Under the pieces are notes generated by a model. That model did not search any database. It saw only the letters and a list, made by a program, of their open reading frames with translations, and was not told the origin of the DNA. From Streptomyces sp. PTY087I2 (GTDB taxonomy: Bacteria > Actinomycetota > Actinomycetes > Streptomycetales > Streptomycetaceae), in NCBI RefSeq assembly GCF_001687325.1, contig NZ_LZRD01000027.1:41511-105510 (forward strand): a stretch of DNA of 64,000 bases, read 5' to 3'. Positions 53,052 to 61,682 of this stretch are shown here, piece after piece (the stretch's first letter is position 1; each line of letters begins with the position of its first letter). The position numbers and the translations under genes were made by a program.

Positions 53052-53381
53052 CTAGGACGGCGCCTGGCCCGTCTCGAAGCGGCTGACGCGGTCGCCGGTG
53101 ACCGTGAAGACCCAGCGGGTCCGCATCGTGCCCCAGGTGTCGTTCGTGTAGTCGACGACGAGGACCCGGCCGTCGTCGGAGGCCTCCACGACCTTCATAC
53201 GGCCGTTGGCCTGCGGGGAGAAGATCTCCTTCTCCGTCCAGGCCGCCAGGTCCCGTTCGCTGCCGTCGTCGGACATGGTGGCGTCCTCGGTGAGGACATC
53301 GGCGAAGAAGGCGTCCTTGTCGCCCGCGTTCACCGCGGCGATGAACTTCTCCACCACCGGATCGCTGATCGATGTGGTCAT
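53052..53381 (-). CDS. NTF2/SnoaL-like protein
   Basis: This 109-residue protein has the small cone-fold pattern of NTF2-like proteins: VEKFIAAVNAGDKDAFFADV, ATMSDDGSERDLAAWTEKEI, VVDYTNDTWGTMRTRWVFTV and DRVSRFETGQ. Such proteins bind small molecules or act as isomerases, cyclases or hydrolases. No catalytic set is evident. ATG 53381 has GGAGGAG upstream. A 17-bp direct repeat lies in its promoter region, downstream of the LysR gene. Confidence 0.85.
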   Translation of the reverse strand: MTTSISDPVVEKFIAAVNAGDKDAFFADVLTEDATMSDDGSERDLAAWTEKEIFSPQANGRMKVVEASDDGRVLVVDYTNDTWGTMRTRWVFTVTGDRVSRFETGQAPS

Positions 53382-53403
53382 CGTGCTCCTCCTCTTTCTT
53401 CCT

Positions 53404-53442
53404 CCCACCGAGTCTCTGTCTTCCACCCACCGAGTCTCTGTC
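53404..53442. repeat. 17-bp direct repeat in NTF2 promoter region
   Basis: CCCACCGAGTCTCTGTC occurs exactly at 53404-53420 and 53426-53442 (period 22 bp, two helical turns) between the LysR stop and the NTF2 start. Same-face spacing suits paired binding sites, possibly for the neighbouring LysR or PucR regulator. Confidence 0.8.
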
Positions 53443-53449
53443 GGCGGGT

Positions 53450-54346
53450 TCACCCCCGCATGTCGTCCCTGCCGTCCCTGTCGTCCCTCAGGAAGAGGTC
53501 CCGGCCCGGGCACGTCGTGTGCGCGGGCCACAGCGCGTGGACCGGGACGTGCACGGGCGGGTCCAGGTCGACGACGTACGCCGCGCCGCCCGCCGCCGGG
53601 CCCGGGGGCGTCGTGACGAAGGCGATGCGGCCGGTCGCGGTGACGGCGGTGACCGGCGGGGTGCCCTGGACCGGGTTGCGCCGGACGTCCGGTTCCACGC
53701 CCGCCTGACGGCACAGGCCGATCAGGAGGTCCGTGTACGCGGACGAGCCGGCCTCGCCCCACACCGTGAGCGGCTGGCCGCGCAGATCGGCCAGGGCCAC
53801 CGCGGGCCGGGCGGCGAACGGGTGCCCGGCGGGGACGGCGATCCGCAGGCGGTGCTCGGCGATCCGCGCCCGGGTCAGCCCCGTGTCGGCGGGCATGGCC
53901 CGGGTCAGGCCCAGGTCGCAGGCGCCCGTGAGGAGTTGCTCGCGCAGTTCGTCGGGGAAGAGCTGGCGGACGTGGGCCTGTATGCCCTGCTCCTCCGTAC
54001 CGGCCCGGGTCAGCAGCTCCACGACCTCCTCCGCCGTGACCGCCGGGGTGTGGCCGATCCGCAGATGCCCGGCCTGGCCGCGCCCGATGCGGCGGGCCCG
54101 GTCCAGGGCGGCGAGCGCCTGGGCGCTGAGCGCCCGGGCGTCGTCGATGAGGGCCTGCCCGGCCGGGGTCGGGGTGACGTGCTGGTGGCCCCGGTCCAGG
54201 AGCCGGACGCCGACGTGCCGCTCCAGGGTGCGGATGGAGGTGCTCAGCGCCTGCTGGCTCAGATGCAGCCGTTCGGCCGCCCGGGTGAACCCGCCCTCCT
54301 CGGCGACGGCGACGAGATGCTCCAGCTTGCGCAGGTCCAGACTCAC
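53450..54346 (-). CDS. LysR-family transcriptional regulator
   Basis: This 298-residue regulator has the LysR winged HTH at the N-terminus (LRKLEHLVAVAEEGGFTRAA then ERLHLSQQALSTSIRTLERH) and a substrate-binding-like effector domain (GHLRIGHTPAVTAEEVVELL and LRIAVPAGHPFAARPAVALA). It follows an SDR gene at 54 bases on the same strand and precedes the NTF2-like gene. LysR proteins usually act on a neighbouring or divergent gene, and here the SDR/SDR divergent region is the obvious candidate. Confidence 0.92.
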   Translation of the reverse strand: MSLDLRKLEHLVAVAEEGGFTRAAERLHLSQQALSTSIRTLERHVGVRLLDRGHQHVTPTPAGQALIDDARALSAQALAALDRARRIGRGQAGHLRIGHTPAVTAEEVVELLTRAGTEEQGIQAHVRQLFPDELREQLLTGACDLGLTRAMPADTGLTRARIAEHRLRIAVPAGHPFAARPAVALADLRGQPLTVWGEAGSSAYTDLLIGLCRQAGVEPDVRRNPVQGTPPVTAVTATGRIAFVTTPPGPAAGGAAYVVDLDPPVHVPVHALWPAHTTCPGRDLFLRDDRDGRDDMRG

Positions 54347-54400
54347 GCGGTCCTCCCGGACGCCATCGGCCGACTGAGGTCAGCGAACCGCCGACAGGGG

Positions 54401-55162
54401 TCAGCGGACCGTGTAGCCGCCGTTGGCGAAGATCGTCTGGCCGGTGATCCAGCCGCCCTCGGTGACGAGGAACTTCACCAGCGGCGCGATGTCCTCGATC
54501 TCGGTCAACCGGCCGCCCATCGCCTGGGACTTGTGGAACTCCACGCGCTCCGGCGTCTCCTGCGGGTAGAAGAACGGCGTGTCCATCGGCCCCGGGGCCA
54601 CATTGTTCACCGCGATCCCGCGCGGGGCGAACTCCTTGGCCGCCGCCCGGGTGAAGTGCTCCAGCGGGGCCTTGCCGCCCGCGTAGGTGGCGTACCCGTC
54701 CGTGAACGCGGCGAGCAGCGACGTCACCAGGCTGACGATGCGGCCGCCGTCGTTGAGACGCGCACCGGCCTCCTGGAGGAAGAAGTACGCCGCCTTGGAG
54801 TTGATCGCGAACATGCGGTCGTACTCCTCCTCGGTCGTCTCCGCGATCGGCTTCCGCAGCACCATGCCCGTGGTGTTCACGGCGACGTCCACCCCGCCGA
54901 AGGCGTCCAGCGCCTGGTCGAAGAGGCTCCGCACCCCCTCGACGCGGGTCAGGTCCTCGCGGACGACGACGGCCTGGGCGCCTGTGCCCCGTACGGCCTC
55001 CGCCGTCTTCTCGGCGTCGGCGGCGGTGTTCTCGCCGTGGTAGTGGACGACGATGTTCGCTCCGGCCTCGCCGAGCGAGCGGCTGATCAGGCCCCCGAGA
55101 TTCTTCGCGCCCCCGGCGACGACGGCGGTCTTCCCCTTCAGCGACTGCTGCTGCTCACTCAT
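54401..55162 (-). CDS. short-chain dehydrogenase/reductase
   Basis: This 253-residue oxidoreductase has a cofactor loop KTAVVAGGAKNLGGLISRSL, the segment DVAVNTTGMVLRKP, and the active-site region SLVTSLLAAFTDGYATYAGG followed by K (the YxxxK pair). NNVAPGPMDTPFF and ITGQTIFANGGYTVR complete the fold. The TGxxxGxG pattern is modified to GGAKNLGG. ATG 55162 has GGGAG 7 bases upstream. It is divergent from a second SDR gene and followed by the LysR regulator. Confidence 0.92.
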   Translation of the reverse strand: MSEQQQSLKGKTAVVAGGAKNLGGLISRSLGEAGANIVVHYHGENTAADAEKTAEAVRGTGAQAVVVREDLTRVEGVRSLFDQALDAFGGVDVAVNTTGMVLRKPIAETTEEEYDRMFAINSKAAYFFLQEAGARLNDGGRIVSLVTSLLAAFTDGYATYAGGKAPLEHFTRAAAKEFAPRGIAVNNVAPGPMDTPFFYPQETPERVEFHKSQAMGGRLTEIEDIAPLVKFLVTEGGWITGQTIFANGGYTVR

Positions 55163-55365
55163 GACGGACTCCCTCTCCGATATGTGCCGTTCGTTGTGGT
55201 TTCCGGTGTCCACGCTAGGAGCGCCTGCCTCCGCGGGGAAACACAAAGATCGCGTCGGCCCACCAGGAAGATGGGTCACCGCAGGTCAGCGCGGGCGCAC
55301 GGGTACTGCCCGCGTGACCGGAAAGGCCATTGACGTACGCCGTACGAGTCACGAAGGATCACCGC

Positions 55366-56160
55366 GTGACAATCACCGAACAGCCTTCGCCCGCTCCGTC
55401 CCGTCCCATCGCCCTGATCACCGGCGTCGGCCGCAGTGTCGGCATCGGCGCGGGCATCGCGCGGCGGCTGGCAGCCTCCGGCTGGGACATCGCCTTCACC
55501 TACTGGACGCCGTACGACCGCCGCATGGAGTGGGGCGCCGAAGCCGGGGCCGCCGAGTCCATCGCGAAGGAGCTGGCCGAGGCCGGAGCCCGTACGGCGG
55601 CGATCGAGGCGGACCTCACCGACCCCGACGCACCGGCCCGCATCTTCGACGAGGCCGAGCAGCGCCTCGGCGGACCGGTGACCGCGCTCGTCCTCTCGCA
55701 CGCGGAGTCGGTGGACTCGGGGCTGCTGGACACCACCGTGGAGGCGTTCGACCGGCACTTCGCGGTGAACGCCCGGGCCAGTTGGCTGCTGATCCGGGAG
55801 TACGGTCTCCGCTTCCGCAGCGCACCGGGCACCGCCACCGGCCGGATCGTCGCGCTCACCAGCGACCACACCGTGGGCAACCTCCCCTACGGCGCCAGCA
55901 AGGGGGCCCTGGACCGCATCACGCTCGCCGCCGCGCACGAGCTGGCCCACCTCGGAGTGACGGCGAACGTCGTCAACCCCGGCCCGGTGGACACCGGATG
56001 GATGACCGACGACCTGCGCGAGACCCTGGCCGCGGGCACCCCGCTCGGCCGGCTCGGCACCCCTCGGGACACCGCCCATCTGGTGGACTTCCTCTGCTCC
56101 CCCGAAGGTCAGTGGATCAACGGCCAGCTGCTGAAGAGCAACGGCGGCGCGGCAGGCTAG
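55366..56160 (+). CDS. short-chain dehydrogenase/reductase
   Basis: This protein of about 264 residues has a cofactor loop ALITGVGRSVGIGAGIARRL, VTALVLSHAESVDSGLLDTT and the active-site region VALTSDHTVGNLPYGASKGA with YxxxK. VVNPGPVDTGWM and WINGQLLKSNGG complete the fold. GTG 55366 is chosen because AAGGA lies about 7 bases upstream. A start at 55330 is possible. The expected Asn-Ala-Gly motif is replaced by SHAE. It is divergent from the SDR at 54401. Confidence 0.9.
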   Translation: MTITEQPSPAPSRPIALITGVGRSVGIGAGIARRLAASGWDIAFTYWTPYDRRMEWGAEAGAAESIAKELAEAGARTAAIEADLTDPDAPARIFDEAEQRLGGPVTALVLSHAESVDSGLLDTTVEAFDRHFAVNARASWLLIREYGLRFRSAPGTATGRIVALTSDHTVGNLPYGASKGALDRITLAAAHELAHLGVTANVVNPGPVDTGWMTDDLRETLAAGTPLGRLGTPRDTAHLVDFLCSPEGQWINGQLLKSNGGAAG

Positions 56161-56207
56161 AAGGTGTCTAGTCTGAGCTGGTCCATGTAGTGCACAGGGG
56201 GTTTCGT

Positions 56208-58211
56208 ATGCACAACGAAGACCGGACCGGCAGAGCGGACGACGGGCAGGACGGGCGCCTCGCCGACCGCCGGGCGGACGACGACGCCCCCCGGACCGTG
56301 ATCGACGGCCGTTACGAGCTGCGGGAGCAGATCGGCAGCGGCGGGATGGGCGAGGTCTGGAAGGCCCACGACCGGCGGCTGAACCGGTTCGTCGCGGTCA
56401 AGGGCCTGCTCGACCGGAACGCCGTGACCGGGGGCACGCAGGCGACGGCGATGCAGCGCGCGCGGCGCGAGGCGGAGGCCATCGCCAAGATCGAGCACCA
56501 GAACGTGGTGACGGTCCACGACCGGGTCGAGACCGACCACCAGGTCTGGATCGTGATGAAGCTGCTCGAAGCGCGGTCCCTCGCGGACCTGTTGAGCCGC
56601 GACGGGGTCCTCGCCGTGCCGCGCGCCGCGAACATCGGCCTCCAGGTCCTCCAGGGCCTGCGGGCGGTCCACGCGGCATCGGTCGTCCACCGGGATGTGA
56701 AGCCCGGCAACGTCCTCGTCCGGGACGACGGCCTCGCGATCCTGGTCGACTTCGGCATCGCCACCTTCGAGGGCGCGGACCGGGTGACCCGGACCGGCAG
56801 CGTCATCGGCACCCCCTCCTACCTGGCCCCCGAACTCTTCGCCCCCGCCTCTCCCGGCCCCACGCCCGCCTCCGACCTGTGGGCGCTCGGCGTCACGCTG
56901 TACGAGGCGGTCGAGGGCCGCGTGCCGTTCGCCGGGCACGAGGTGTGGGAGGTCCAGGAGAACATCCGGCACTCCCCCGACCCCGTCCTCCGGTACGCGG
57001 GGCCCCTCGCCCCGGTCATCCAGGGGCTGTTGATCACCGACCCCCGGGACCGCCTGGACGCGGCGACGGCGGAGGCGATGCTCCGCGAGGTGCTCGACGA
57101 CCCGGCCTCGCCGAACGCCGGTGCGGCGGGCGCGGCGACGCATCCGCCGACGGAGGTCTCCACGCCGGACCCCGCGACGCCCCCGACGCCCGTACTGCGC
57201 ACGGCTGTTCGGGCTCCCGAGCCCGCACCTGACCCTCCGGCGGCGAGCGGGCAGCGGCGCTCCCGCTACCGGGGGTGGCAGATCGCGGCGGCCGTCGTGT
57301 GCGTGACGCTGCTGGCCGGCGCCGGCTGGCTGGCCGCGCGGGGCGACGGCAAGGACGGCAAACGGGGCGACCGGGCCGGCTCGACGGAGGGCCGGGGAGG
57401 GGCCGGCAACGGCAGCCAGGAACAGTGGAAGGACACGCACCCCACCCTGGAGATCGGCGTCAAGGACGACCAGCCCGGGCTGAGCAAGTTCGACAAGAAG
57501 ACGCGTACGTACAAGGGTTACGACATCGACCTGGCGTACGCGATCGCCGAGAGCATGGGGTACGGCAAGGACGAGGTCGCCTTCACGACGGTCGCCACGG
57601 ACTACCGGTCCACCGCGCTGAAGACCAAGCAGGTGGACCTGGTCATCGCCTCGTACAGCATCACCGACGACCGCAAGACGGCCGGCCCCGACGGCTACAG
57701 CGTCGACTTCGCGGGCCCGTACTACGAGGCGAGCCGGGGCTTCCTGGTCCGCGAGAAGTCGGCGAAGTACACGATCAACGACTCCAGCGATCTGCGGGAC
57801 CTGGGCGTCGAGGTGTGCACGGCACGGGAGTCGACGTACGAGAAGGCGCTGCCGAAGCAGGGCTTCACCATGGCGAAATCGCAGCCCAACACCTACCAGG
57901 ACTGCCTGGACAAGCTGCTGGACCCGAGGTCCGACGTGTACGCGGTGGCCTCGGACGACATCATTCTCGCCGGGTACGTCGAGGCCAACCCGGGCAAGGT
58001 GCGGCGGCTGGAGAACATCCAGGGCGCGGAGGGCTACGGCGTGGCGATGCGGCCGAAGTCGCCGATCCTGAAGGGCGAGGTGTGCTCGGCGCTGCGGACG
58101 ATCCTGGCCGGCCGGGTGTGGGAGGACATGTACAAGGAGAACCTGTCGGGGCTGGTGGGCAACAAGAACCCGCCGGGCCGCCCGGAACTGACGGAGTGCG
58201 AGGGGTTCTGA
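56208..58211 (+). CDS. Ser/Thr kinase with extracellular solute-binding (SBP family 3) sensor
   Basis: This 667-residue receptor kinase has an N-terminal kinase domain (about residues 30-290): IGSGGMGEVWKAHD, VAVKGLL, VVHRDVKPGNVLV, LVDFGIATFE and GTPSYLAPELFA. A Pro/Thr-rich linker and a transmembrane helix (WQIAAAVVCVTLLAGAGWLA) follow. The extracellular part is a family-3 amino-acid-binding protein domain: GVKDDQPGLSKFD, YKGYDIDLAYAIAESMGYG, TTVATDYRSTALKTKQVDLV and YAVASDDIILAGYV. It should sense an amino acid such as glutamate or glutamine and signal by phosphorylation. ATG 56208 follows GGGGG by 6 bases. Confidence 0.93.
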   Translation: MHNEDRTGRADDGQDGRLADRRADDDAPRTVIDGRYELREQIGSGGMGEVWKAHDRRLNRFVAVKGLLDRNAVTGGTQATAMQRARREAEAIAKIEHQNVVTVHDRVETDHQVWIVMKLLEARSLADLLSRDGVLAVPRAANIGLQVLQGLRAVHAASVVHRDVKPGNVLVRDDGLAILVDFGIATFEGADRVTRTGSVIGTPSYLAPELFAPASPGPTPASDLWALGVTLYEAVEGRVPFAGHEVWEVQENIRHSPDPVLRYAGPLAPVIQGLLITDPRDRLDAATAEAMLREVLDDPASPNAGAAGAATHPPTEVSTPDPATPPTPVLRTAVRAPEPAPDPPAASGQRRSRYRGWQIAAAVVCVTLLAGAGWLAARGDGKDGKRGDRAGSTEGRGGAGNGSQEQWKDTHPTLEIGVKDDQPGLSKFDKKTRTYKGYDIDLAYAIAESMGYGKDEVAFTTVATDYRSTALKTKQVDLVIASYSITDDRKTAGPDGYSVDFAGPYYEASRGFLVREKSAKYTINDSSDLRDLGVEVCTARESTYEKALPKQGFTMAKSQPNTYQDCLDKLLDPRSDVYAVASDDIILAGYVEANPGKVRRLENIQGAEGYGVAMRPKSPILKGEVCSALRTILAGRVWEDMYKENLSGLVGNKNPPGRPELTECEGF

Positions 58212-58268
58212 GGGCCGCGCCGACGATGGGGCACCCCGGGGCACGACCCCCGGCTCACGACCCCCGGC

Positions 58269-58760
58269 TCACCGCTCCGGGAACCGCTCCCCGCACCGGC
58301 TACAGAACACCGGCGAGGGGTCCTGCGACAGCCGCCCGCACTCCGGGCAGACCCGGTCCAGCATGCAGGGCCCCTCGCCACCCTCGTACGCCCCGCTCGG
58401 CGGCTTGATCGCGAGGCCGGGGCGGCGGCGGTGGACGGTGAGGTACGTGAGCCCGTCGGGCCCCGCCGCGAGGGCGCGCCGGGACGTCCGGGGCAGCCAG
58501 AGAACGACGCCGGGCGCGAGGTCCAGGTCATGGACCTGGCCGCCCGCCCTCAGGAGGCCCGCCCCCTCCAGCACCACAAGCAGTACGTCGAGCACGTCCT
58601 CCTGATGCTCCCCGACCTCGGCGTCCGGCGGCAGCCGCACCAGATTGGCGTCCAACTCCCGCCCCGGCTCGGCCAGATGCCACAGCGCGCCGCGCTCGTC
58701 GGGAGCGGCGGAGGCGAGGAGCGTGTCGAGGACGGCGAGGATTCGGGGGTCGGCGTTCAC
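58269..58760 (-). CDS. cupin-domain protein with C-terminal zinc ribbon
   Basis: This 163-residue protein has a cupin barrel (residues 20-115): VRLPPDAEVGEHQEDVLDVL, VLEGAGLLRAGGQVHDLDL and VVLWLPRTSRRALAAGPDGL. A short zinc ribbon follows (RVCPECGRLS and VFCSRCGERFP). Only one of the usual cupin His positions (GEHQED) is obvious, so metal binding in the barrel is uncertain. The function is unknown. Confidence 0.82.
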   Translation of the reverse strand: MNADPRILAVLDTLLASAAPDERGALWHLAEPGRELDANLVRLPPDAEVGEHQEDVLDVLLVVLEGAGLLRAGGQVHDLDLAPGVVLWLPRTSRRALAAGPDGLTYLTVHRRRPGLAIKPPSGAYEGGEGPCMLDRVCPECGRLSQDPSPVFCSRCGERFPER

Positions 58761-58821
58761 GGCGTCCAGGCTACGCCGCGGCGGCGGGGCGGGCGCGCGG
58801 CGGCCGCCGGGTCACGCGCAC

Positions 58822-59271
58822 TCAGTCCTGCGGGTCGGGCGCGCCGGCCGCCGCCACGCAGAACTCGTTGCCCTCCGGGTCGACCATCACCACGTGGTGC
58901 TCGTCGACCTCCGCCAGCACGGACCCGCCCGCCGCCACGAGCCGCGCAGCCTCCGCCCGGACCCGGTCCCACCGCTCGGCCGGGGTGCCGTGGCCGTCGA
59001 TCCGCACATCGATGTGCAGCCGGTTCTTCGCGGTCTTCGGCTCGGGCACCTTGAGGATGGCGAGGTGCGGGCCGACGCCTTCGGGGTCGCAGAGCCAGGC
59101 CCCGTCGTCCACCGTCTCGCCCTCCGGCAGATCGAACTGGGCGAGCCACTCCTCCCGGGTCGCGAACGGCGGCGGCGGTGGGAGATCCACGTAGCCCAGG
59201 GCCGACTTCCAGAAGGCGCGCAGTAGTTGGGCGTCGGTGCAGTCCAGGGTCAGATCGATGCGTACGGGCAT
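58822..59271 (-). CDS. VOC-family (glyoxalase-like) protein
   Basis: This 149-residue protein has two beta-alpha-beta-beta-beta modules: IDLTLDCTDAQLLRAFWKSA, KNRLHIDVRIDGHGTPAERW and VMVDPEGNEFCVA. The common Streptomyces subtype with the WLCDPEGVGPHLAILKVPEP segment is recognised. It may be a dioxygenase, glyoxalase or resistance-type binding protein. The substrate is not predictable. It is divergent from the prolyl aminopeptidase gene. Confidence 0.87.
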   Translation of the reverse strand: MPVRIDLTLDCTDAQLLRAFWKSALGYVDLPPPPPFATREEWLAQFDLPEGETVDDGAWLCDPEGVGPHLAILKVPEPKTAKNRLHIDVRIDGHGTPAERWDRVRAEAARLVAAGGSVLAEVDEHHVVMVDPEGNEFCVAAAGAPDPQD

Positions 59272-59362
59272 GGCCAGGACCGTACGGGACTCGTCCGACG
59301 ACCGCATCCGCGTAACGTGGCCCACCGCCCACCCGCCCGCCACGCCGAGGGGAACGACGCCC

Positions 59363-60337
59363 GTGCACCGCGAACCGAACGACCTGTACCCGCCGATCGA
59401 ACCGTACGAGAGCGGGATGCTGGACGTCGGGGACGGCAACCTCGTGTACTGGGAGGTGTGCGGCAACCCGGACGGCAAGCCGGCTCTGGTGGTGCACGGC
59501 GGCCCGGGGTCCGGCTGCTCGCCCGGCTCCCGCCGGTACTTCGACCCGGACCGCTACCGGGTGGTCCTCTTCGACCAGCGGGGCTGCGGCCGCTCGACGC
59601 CGCACGCGAGCGCCCCGGCAACGGATATGGCTTACAACACGACGGCCCACCTGATCGCCGACATGGAACGCCTGCGAGAACACCTGAACATCGACAACTG
59701 GCTTCTGTACGGGGGCTCCTGGGGCTCGACGCTGATCCTGGCGTACGCCGAGGAGCGCCCGGAGCGGGTCACAGAGGTCGTGATCCCCTCGGTGACGACG
59801 ACCCGCCGCAGCGAGATCGACTGGCTCTACCGGGGCGCGGGACAGCTCGTCCCCGAGGCCTGGGCGGCCTTCCGCGCGGGCGTCCCCGAGGTGAGCGACC
59901 CGGCCGACCTGGTCGCGGCGTACGCCCGCCGGATGGAGAGCGAGGACGCGGCCGTACGGGAGAAGGCGACGGCGGACTGGTGCGCCTGGGAGGACGCGGT
60001 CGTCTCGATGGAGGCGCCCCCGGGCCCGCCCCCGTACAGCGGCCGCCCGGACCGCGACCAGCTGGCGCTCGTCCGGATCTGCGCCCACTACTTCGCCCAC
60101 GGAGCCTGGCTGGAGGAGGGCCAACTCCTCTCCCGCGCCCACCGCCTGACCGGCATCCCGGCCGCCCTGATCCACGGCCGCTTCGACCTCGCGGGCCCCC
60201 TGATCACCGCCTGGGAACTGGACCGCGCCTGGCCGGACGCCAAGCTGACGATCATCGACAACGCGGGCCACATGGGCGGCACGGAGACCCGGCGGGCGGT
60301 GCTGGCGGCGCTGGACGGGTTCGCGGCGAAGGGATAG
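59363..60337 (+). CDS. pip: prolyl aminopeptidase
   Basis: This 324-residue alpha/beta-hydrolase removes N-terminal proline from peptides (family S33). The characteristic motifs are HGGPGSGCSPGSRRYFDP, VVLFDQRGCGRSTPHA, the nucleophile elbow LLYGGSWGSTLILAYAEERP, the Asp in IHGRFDLAGP and the His in NAGHMGG. GTG 59363 is taken as start, with GAGGGG 10 bases upstream. It is a housekeeping enzyme, convergent with the AKR gene and separated from it by a strong hairpin. Confidence 0.95.
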   Translation: MHREPNDLYPPIEPYESGMLDVGDGNLVYWEVCGNPDGKPALVVHGGPGSGCSPGSRRYFDPDRYRVVLFDQRGCGRSTPHASAPATDMAYNTTAHLIADMERLREHLNIDNWLLYGGSWGSTLILAYAEERPERVTEVVIPSVTTTRRSEIDWLYRGAGQLVPEAWAAFRAGVPEVSDPADLVAAYARRMESEDAAVREKATADWCAWEDAVVSMEAPPGPPPYSGRPDRDQLALVRICAHYFAHGAWLEEGQLLSRAHRLTGIPAALIHGRFDLAGPLITAWELDRAWPDAKLTIIDNAGHMGGTETRRAVLAALDGFAAKG

Positions 60338-60370
60338 GGCCCGCCTTTCGGACCGGCCGCATGCAGGCAG

Positions 60371-60416
60371 ACGGGCCCGCCCCGGCTGAAGCATTCCCGG
60401 GAGGGGGCGGGCCCGT
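60371..60416. terminator. bidirectional terminator, perfect 13-bp stem
   Basis: ACGGGCCCGCCCC pairs exactly with 60404-60416 around a 20-base loop between convergent genes. Confidence 0.85.
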
Positions 60417-60434
60417 ACACCGTGTCCGCGGCTC

Positions 60435-61424
60435 CTACCAGGCGAACGCCTCCGGCGACGGACCCGGGCCCGGGAAGATCTCGTCCAGGCCGGTGAGCAC
60501 CGCCTCCGGGAGGTCCAGCTCAAGCGCCCGGAGCGCGCTGTCCAGCTGCTCGGCGGTGCGCGGGCCGACGATCGGGCCCGTGATGCCGGGGCGGGTCAGC
60601 AGCCAGGCCAGGGCCGCTTCGCCGGGCTCCAGGCCGTGCTTGTCGAGCAGGTCCTCGTACGCCTGGAGCTGGGCGCGGGTGGCGGGGTCGGCCAGGGCGT
60701 CGGCCGCGCGGCCCGAGGCGCGGCGGCCGCCCTCGGTCGTCTTCTTGATGACGCCGCCCAGCAGGCCGCCGTGCAGAGGGGACCAGGGGATGACCCCGAG
60801 GCCGTACTCCTGCGCGGCCGGGATGACCTCCATCTCGGCGCGGCGCTCGACGAGGTTGTAGATGCACTGCTCGCTGACCAGGCCGAGCGAACCGCGCCGG
60901 GCGGCCTGCTCGTTGGCCTGGGCGATCTTGTAGCCGGAGAAGTTGGACGAACCGGCGTAGAGGATCTTGCCCTGCTGGACCAGGACGTCGATCGCCTGCC
61001 AGATCTCGTCGAAGGGCGTGTTCCGGTCGACGTGGTGGAACTGGTACAGATCGATGTGGTCGGTCTGGAGGCGCTTGAGCGAGGCGTCGACCGCGCGCCG
61101 GATGTTCACGGCGGAGAGCTTGTCGTGGTTGGGCCAGGCCTCGCCGTCGGCGCCCATGTTCCCGTACATCTTGGTGGCCAGGACCACCTTGTCGCGCCGG
61201 CCACCGCCCTGGGCGAACCAGGTGCCGAGGATCTCCTCGGTGCGCCCCTTGTTCTCGCCCCAGCCGTAGACGTTGGCCGTGTCGAAGAAGTTCAGGCCCG
61301 CGCCGAGCGCGGAGTCCATGATCGCGTGACTGTCGGACTCGTTGGTCTGCGGGCCGAAGTTCATCGTCCCGAGGACGAGGCGGCTGACCTTGAGTCCCGT
61401 ACGTCCGAGCTGTGTGTACTTCAT
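60435..61424 (-). CDS. aldo/keto reductase
   Basis: This 329-residue NADPH-dependent oxidoreductase is of the voltage-gated-K-channel-beta-like AKR subgroup. The full tetrad is present: Asp and Tyr in NFFDTANVYGWGENKGRTEE, Lys in VVLATKMYGNMGADG and His in DHIDLYQFHHVDRNTPFDE. ILYAGSSNFSGYKIAQANE and GPIVGPRTAEQLDSAL are also typical. The start MKYTQLGRTGLKVSRL is the standard family opening. Its physiological substrate is unknown. Confidence 0.95.
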   Translation of the reverse strand: MKYTQLGRTGLKVSRLVLGTMNFGPQTNESDSHAIMDSALGAGLNFFDTANVYGWGENKGRTEEILGTWFAQGGGRRDKVVLATKMYGNMGADGEAWPNHDKLSAVNIRRAVDASLKRLQTDHIDLYQFHHVDRNTPFDEIWQAIDVLVQQGKILYAGSSNFSGYKIAQANEQAARRGSLGLVSEQCIYNLVERRAEMEVIPAAQEYGLGVIPWSPLHGGLLGGVIKKTTEGGRRASGRAADALADPATRAQLQAYEDLLDKHGLEPGEAALAWLLTRPGITGPIVGPRTAEQLDSALRALELDLPEAVLTGLDEIFPGPGPSPEAFAW

Positions 61425-61524
61425 GGCGCCCAAGCCAACGCCTTCGAGTCCACTCCAGGCAAGCACGCACCCCGGACGCGCCGGGCTTCCGGGAGGCGCG
61501 ACGCCACCCGGCGGCCCGCCGGTC

Positions 61525-61614
61525 TCAGCCGCCCAGGGCGGCCCCCACGGCGACGACGACGAATATCAGCACGAGCACGGCCGCCATGATGCGGTTTCTG
61601 GTCTTCGGGTCCAC
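61525..61614 (-). CDS. small single-helix membrane protein
   Basis: A 29-residue peptide starts at GTG 61614: a basic stretch (DPKTRNR) is followed by one hydrophobic helix (IMAAVLVLIFVVVAVGAALG). The ribosome-binding site is poor. Similar tiny membrane proteins are annotated in streptomycetes, but the function is unknown. Confidence 0.5.
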   Translation of the reverse strand: MDPKTRNRIMAAVLVLIFVVVAVGAALGG

Positions 61615-61682
61615 CCTTCGAGCGTAACGGCACCGCTCACCGGACCCGGCCGCCGGGCCGCCCCGGGCGTCATGGCGGCCCC

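Noticed and set aside
56157..58244. 695-residue minus-strand open frame opposite the sensor kinase
   Set aside because: It is a shadow of a gene with unambiguous kinase and solute-binding motifs.
58243..58270. Direct repeat CGACCCCCGGCTCA between kinase and cupin genes
   Set aside because: Two 14-bp copies at a convergent junction. It looks like local slippage with no sign of function.
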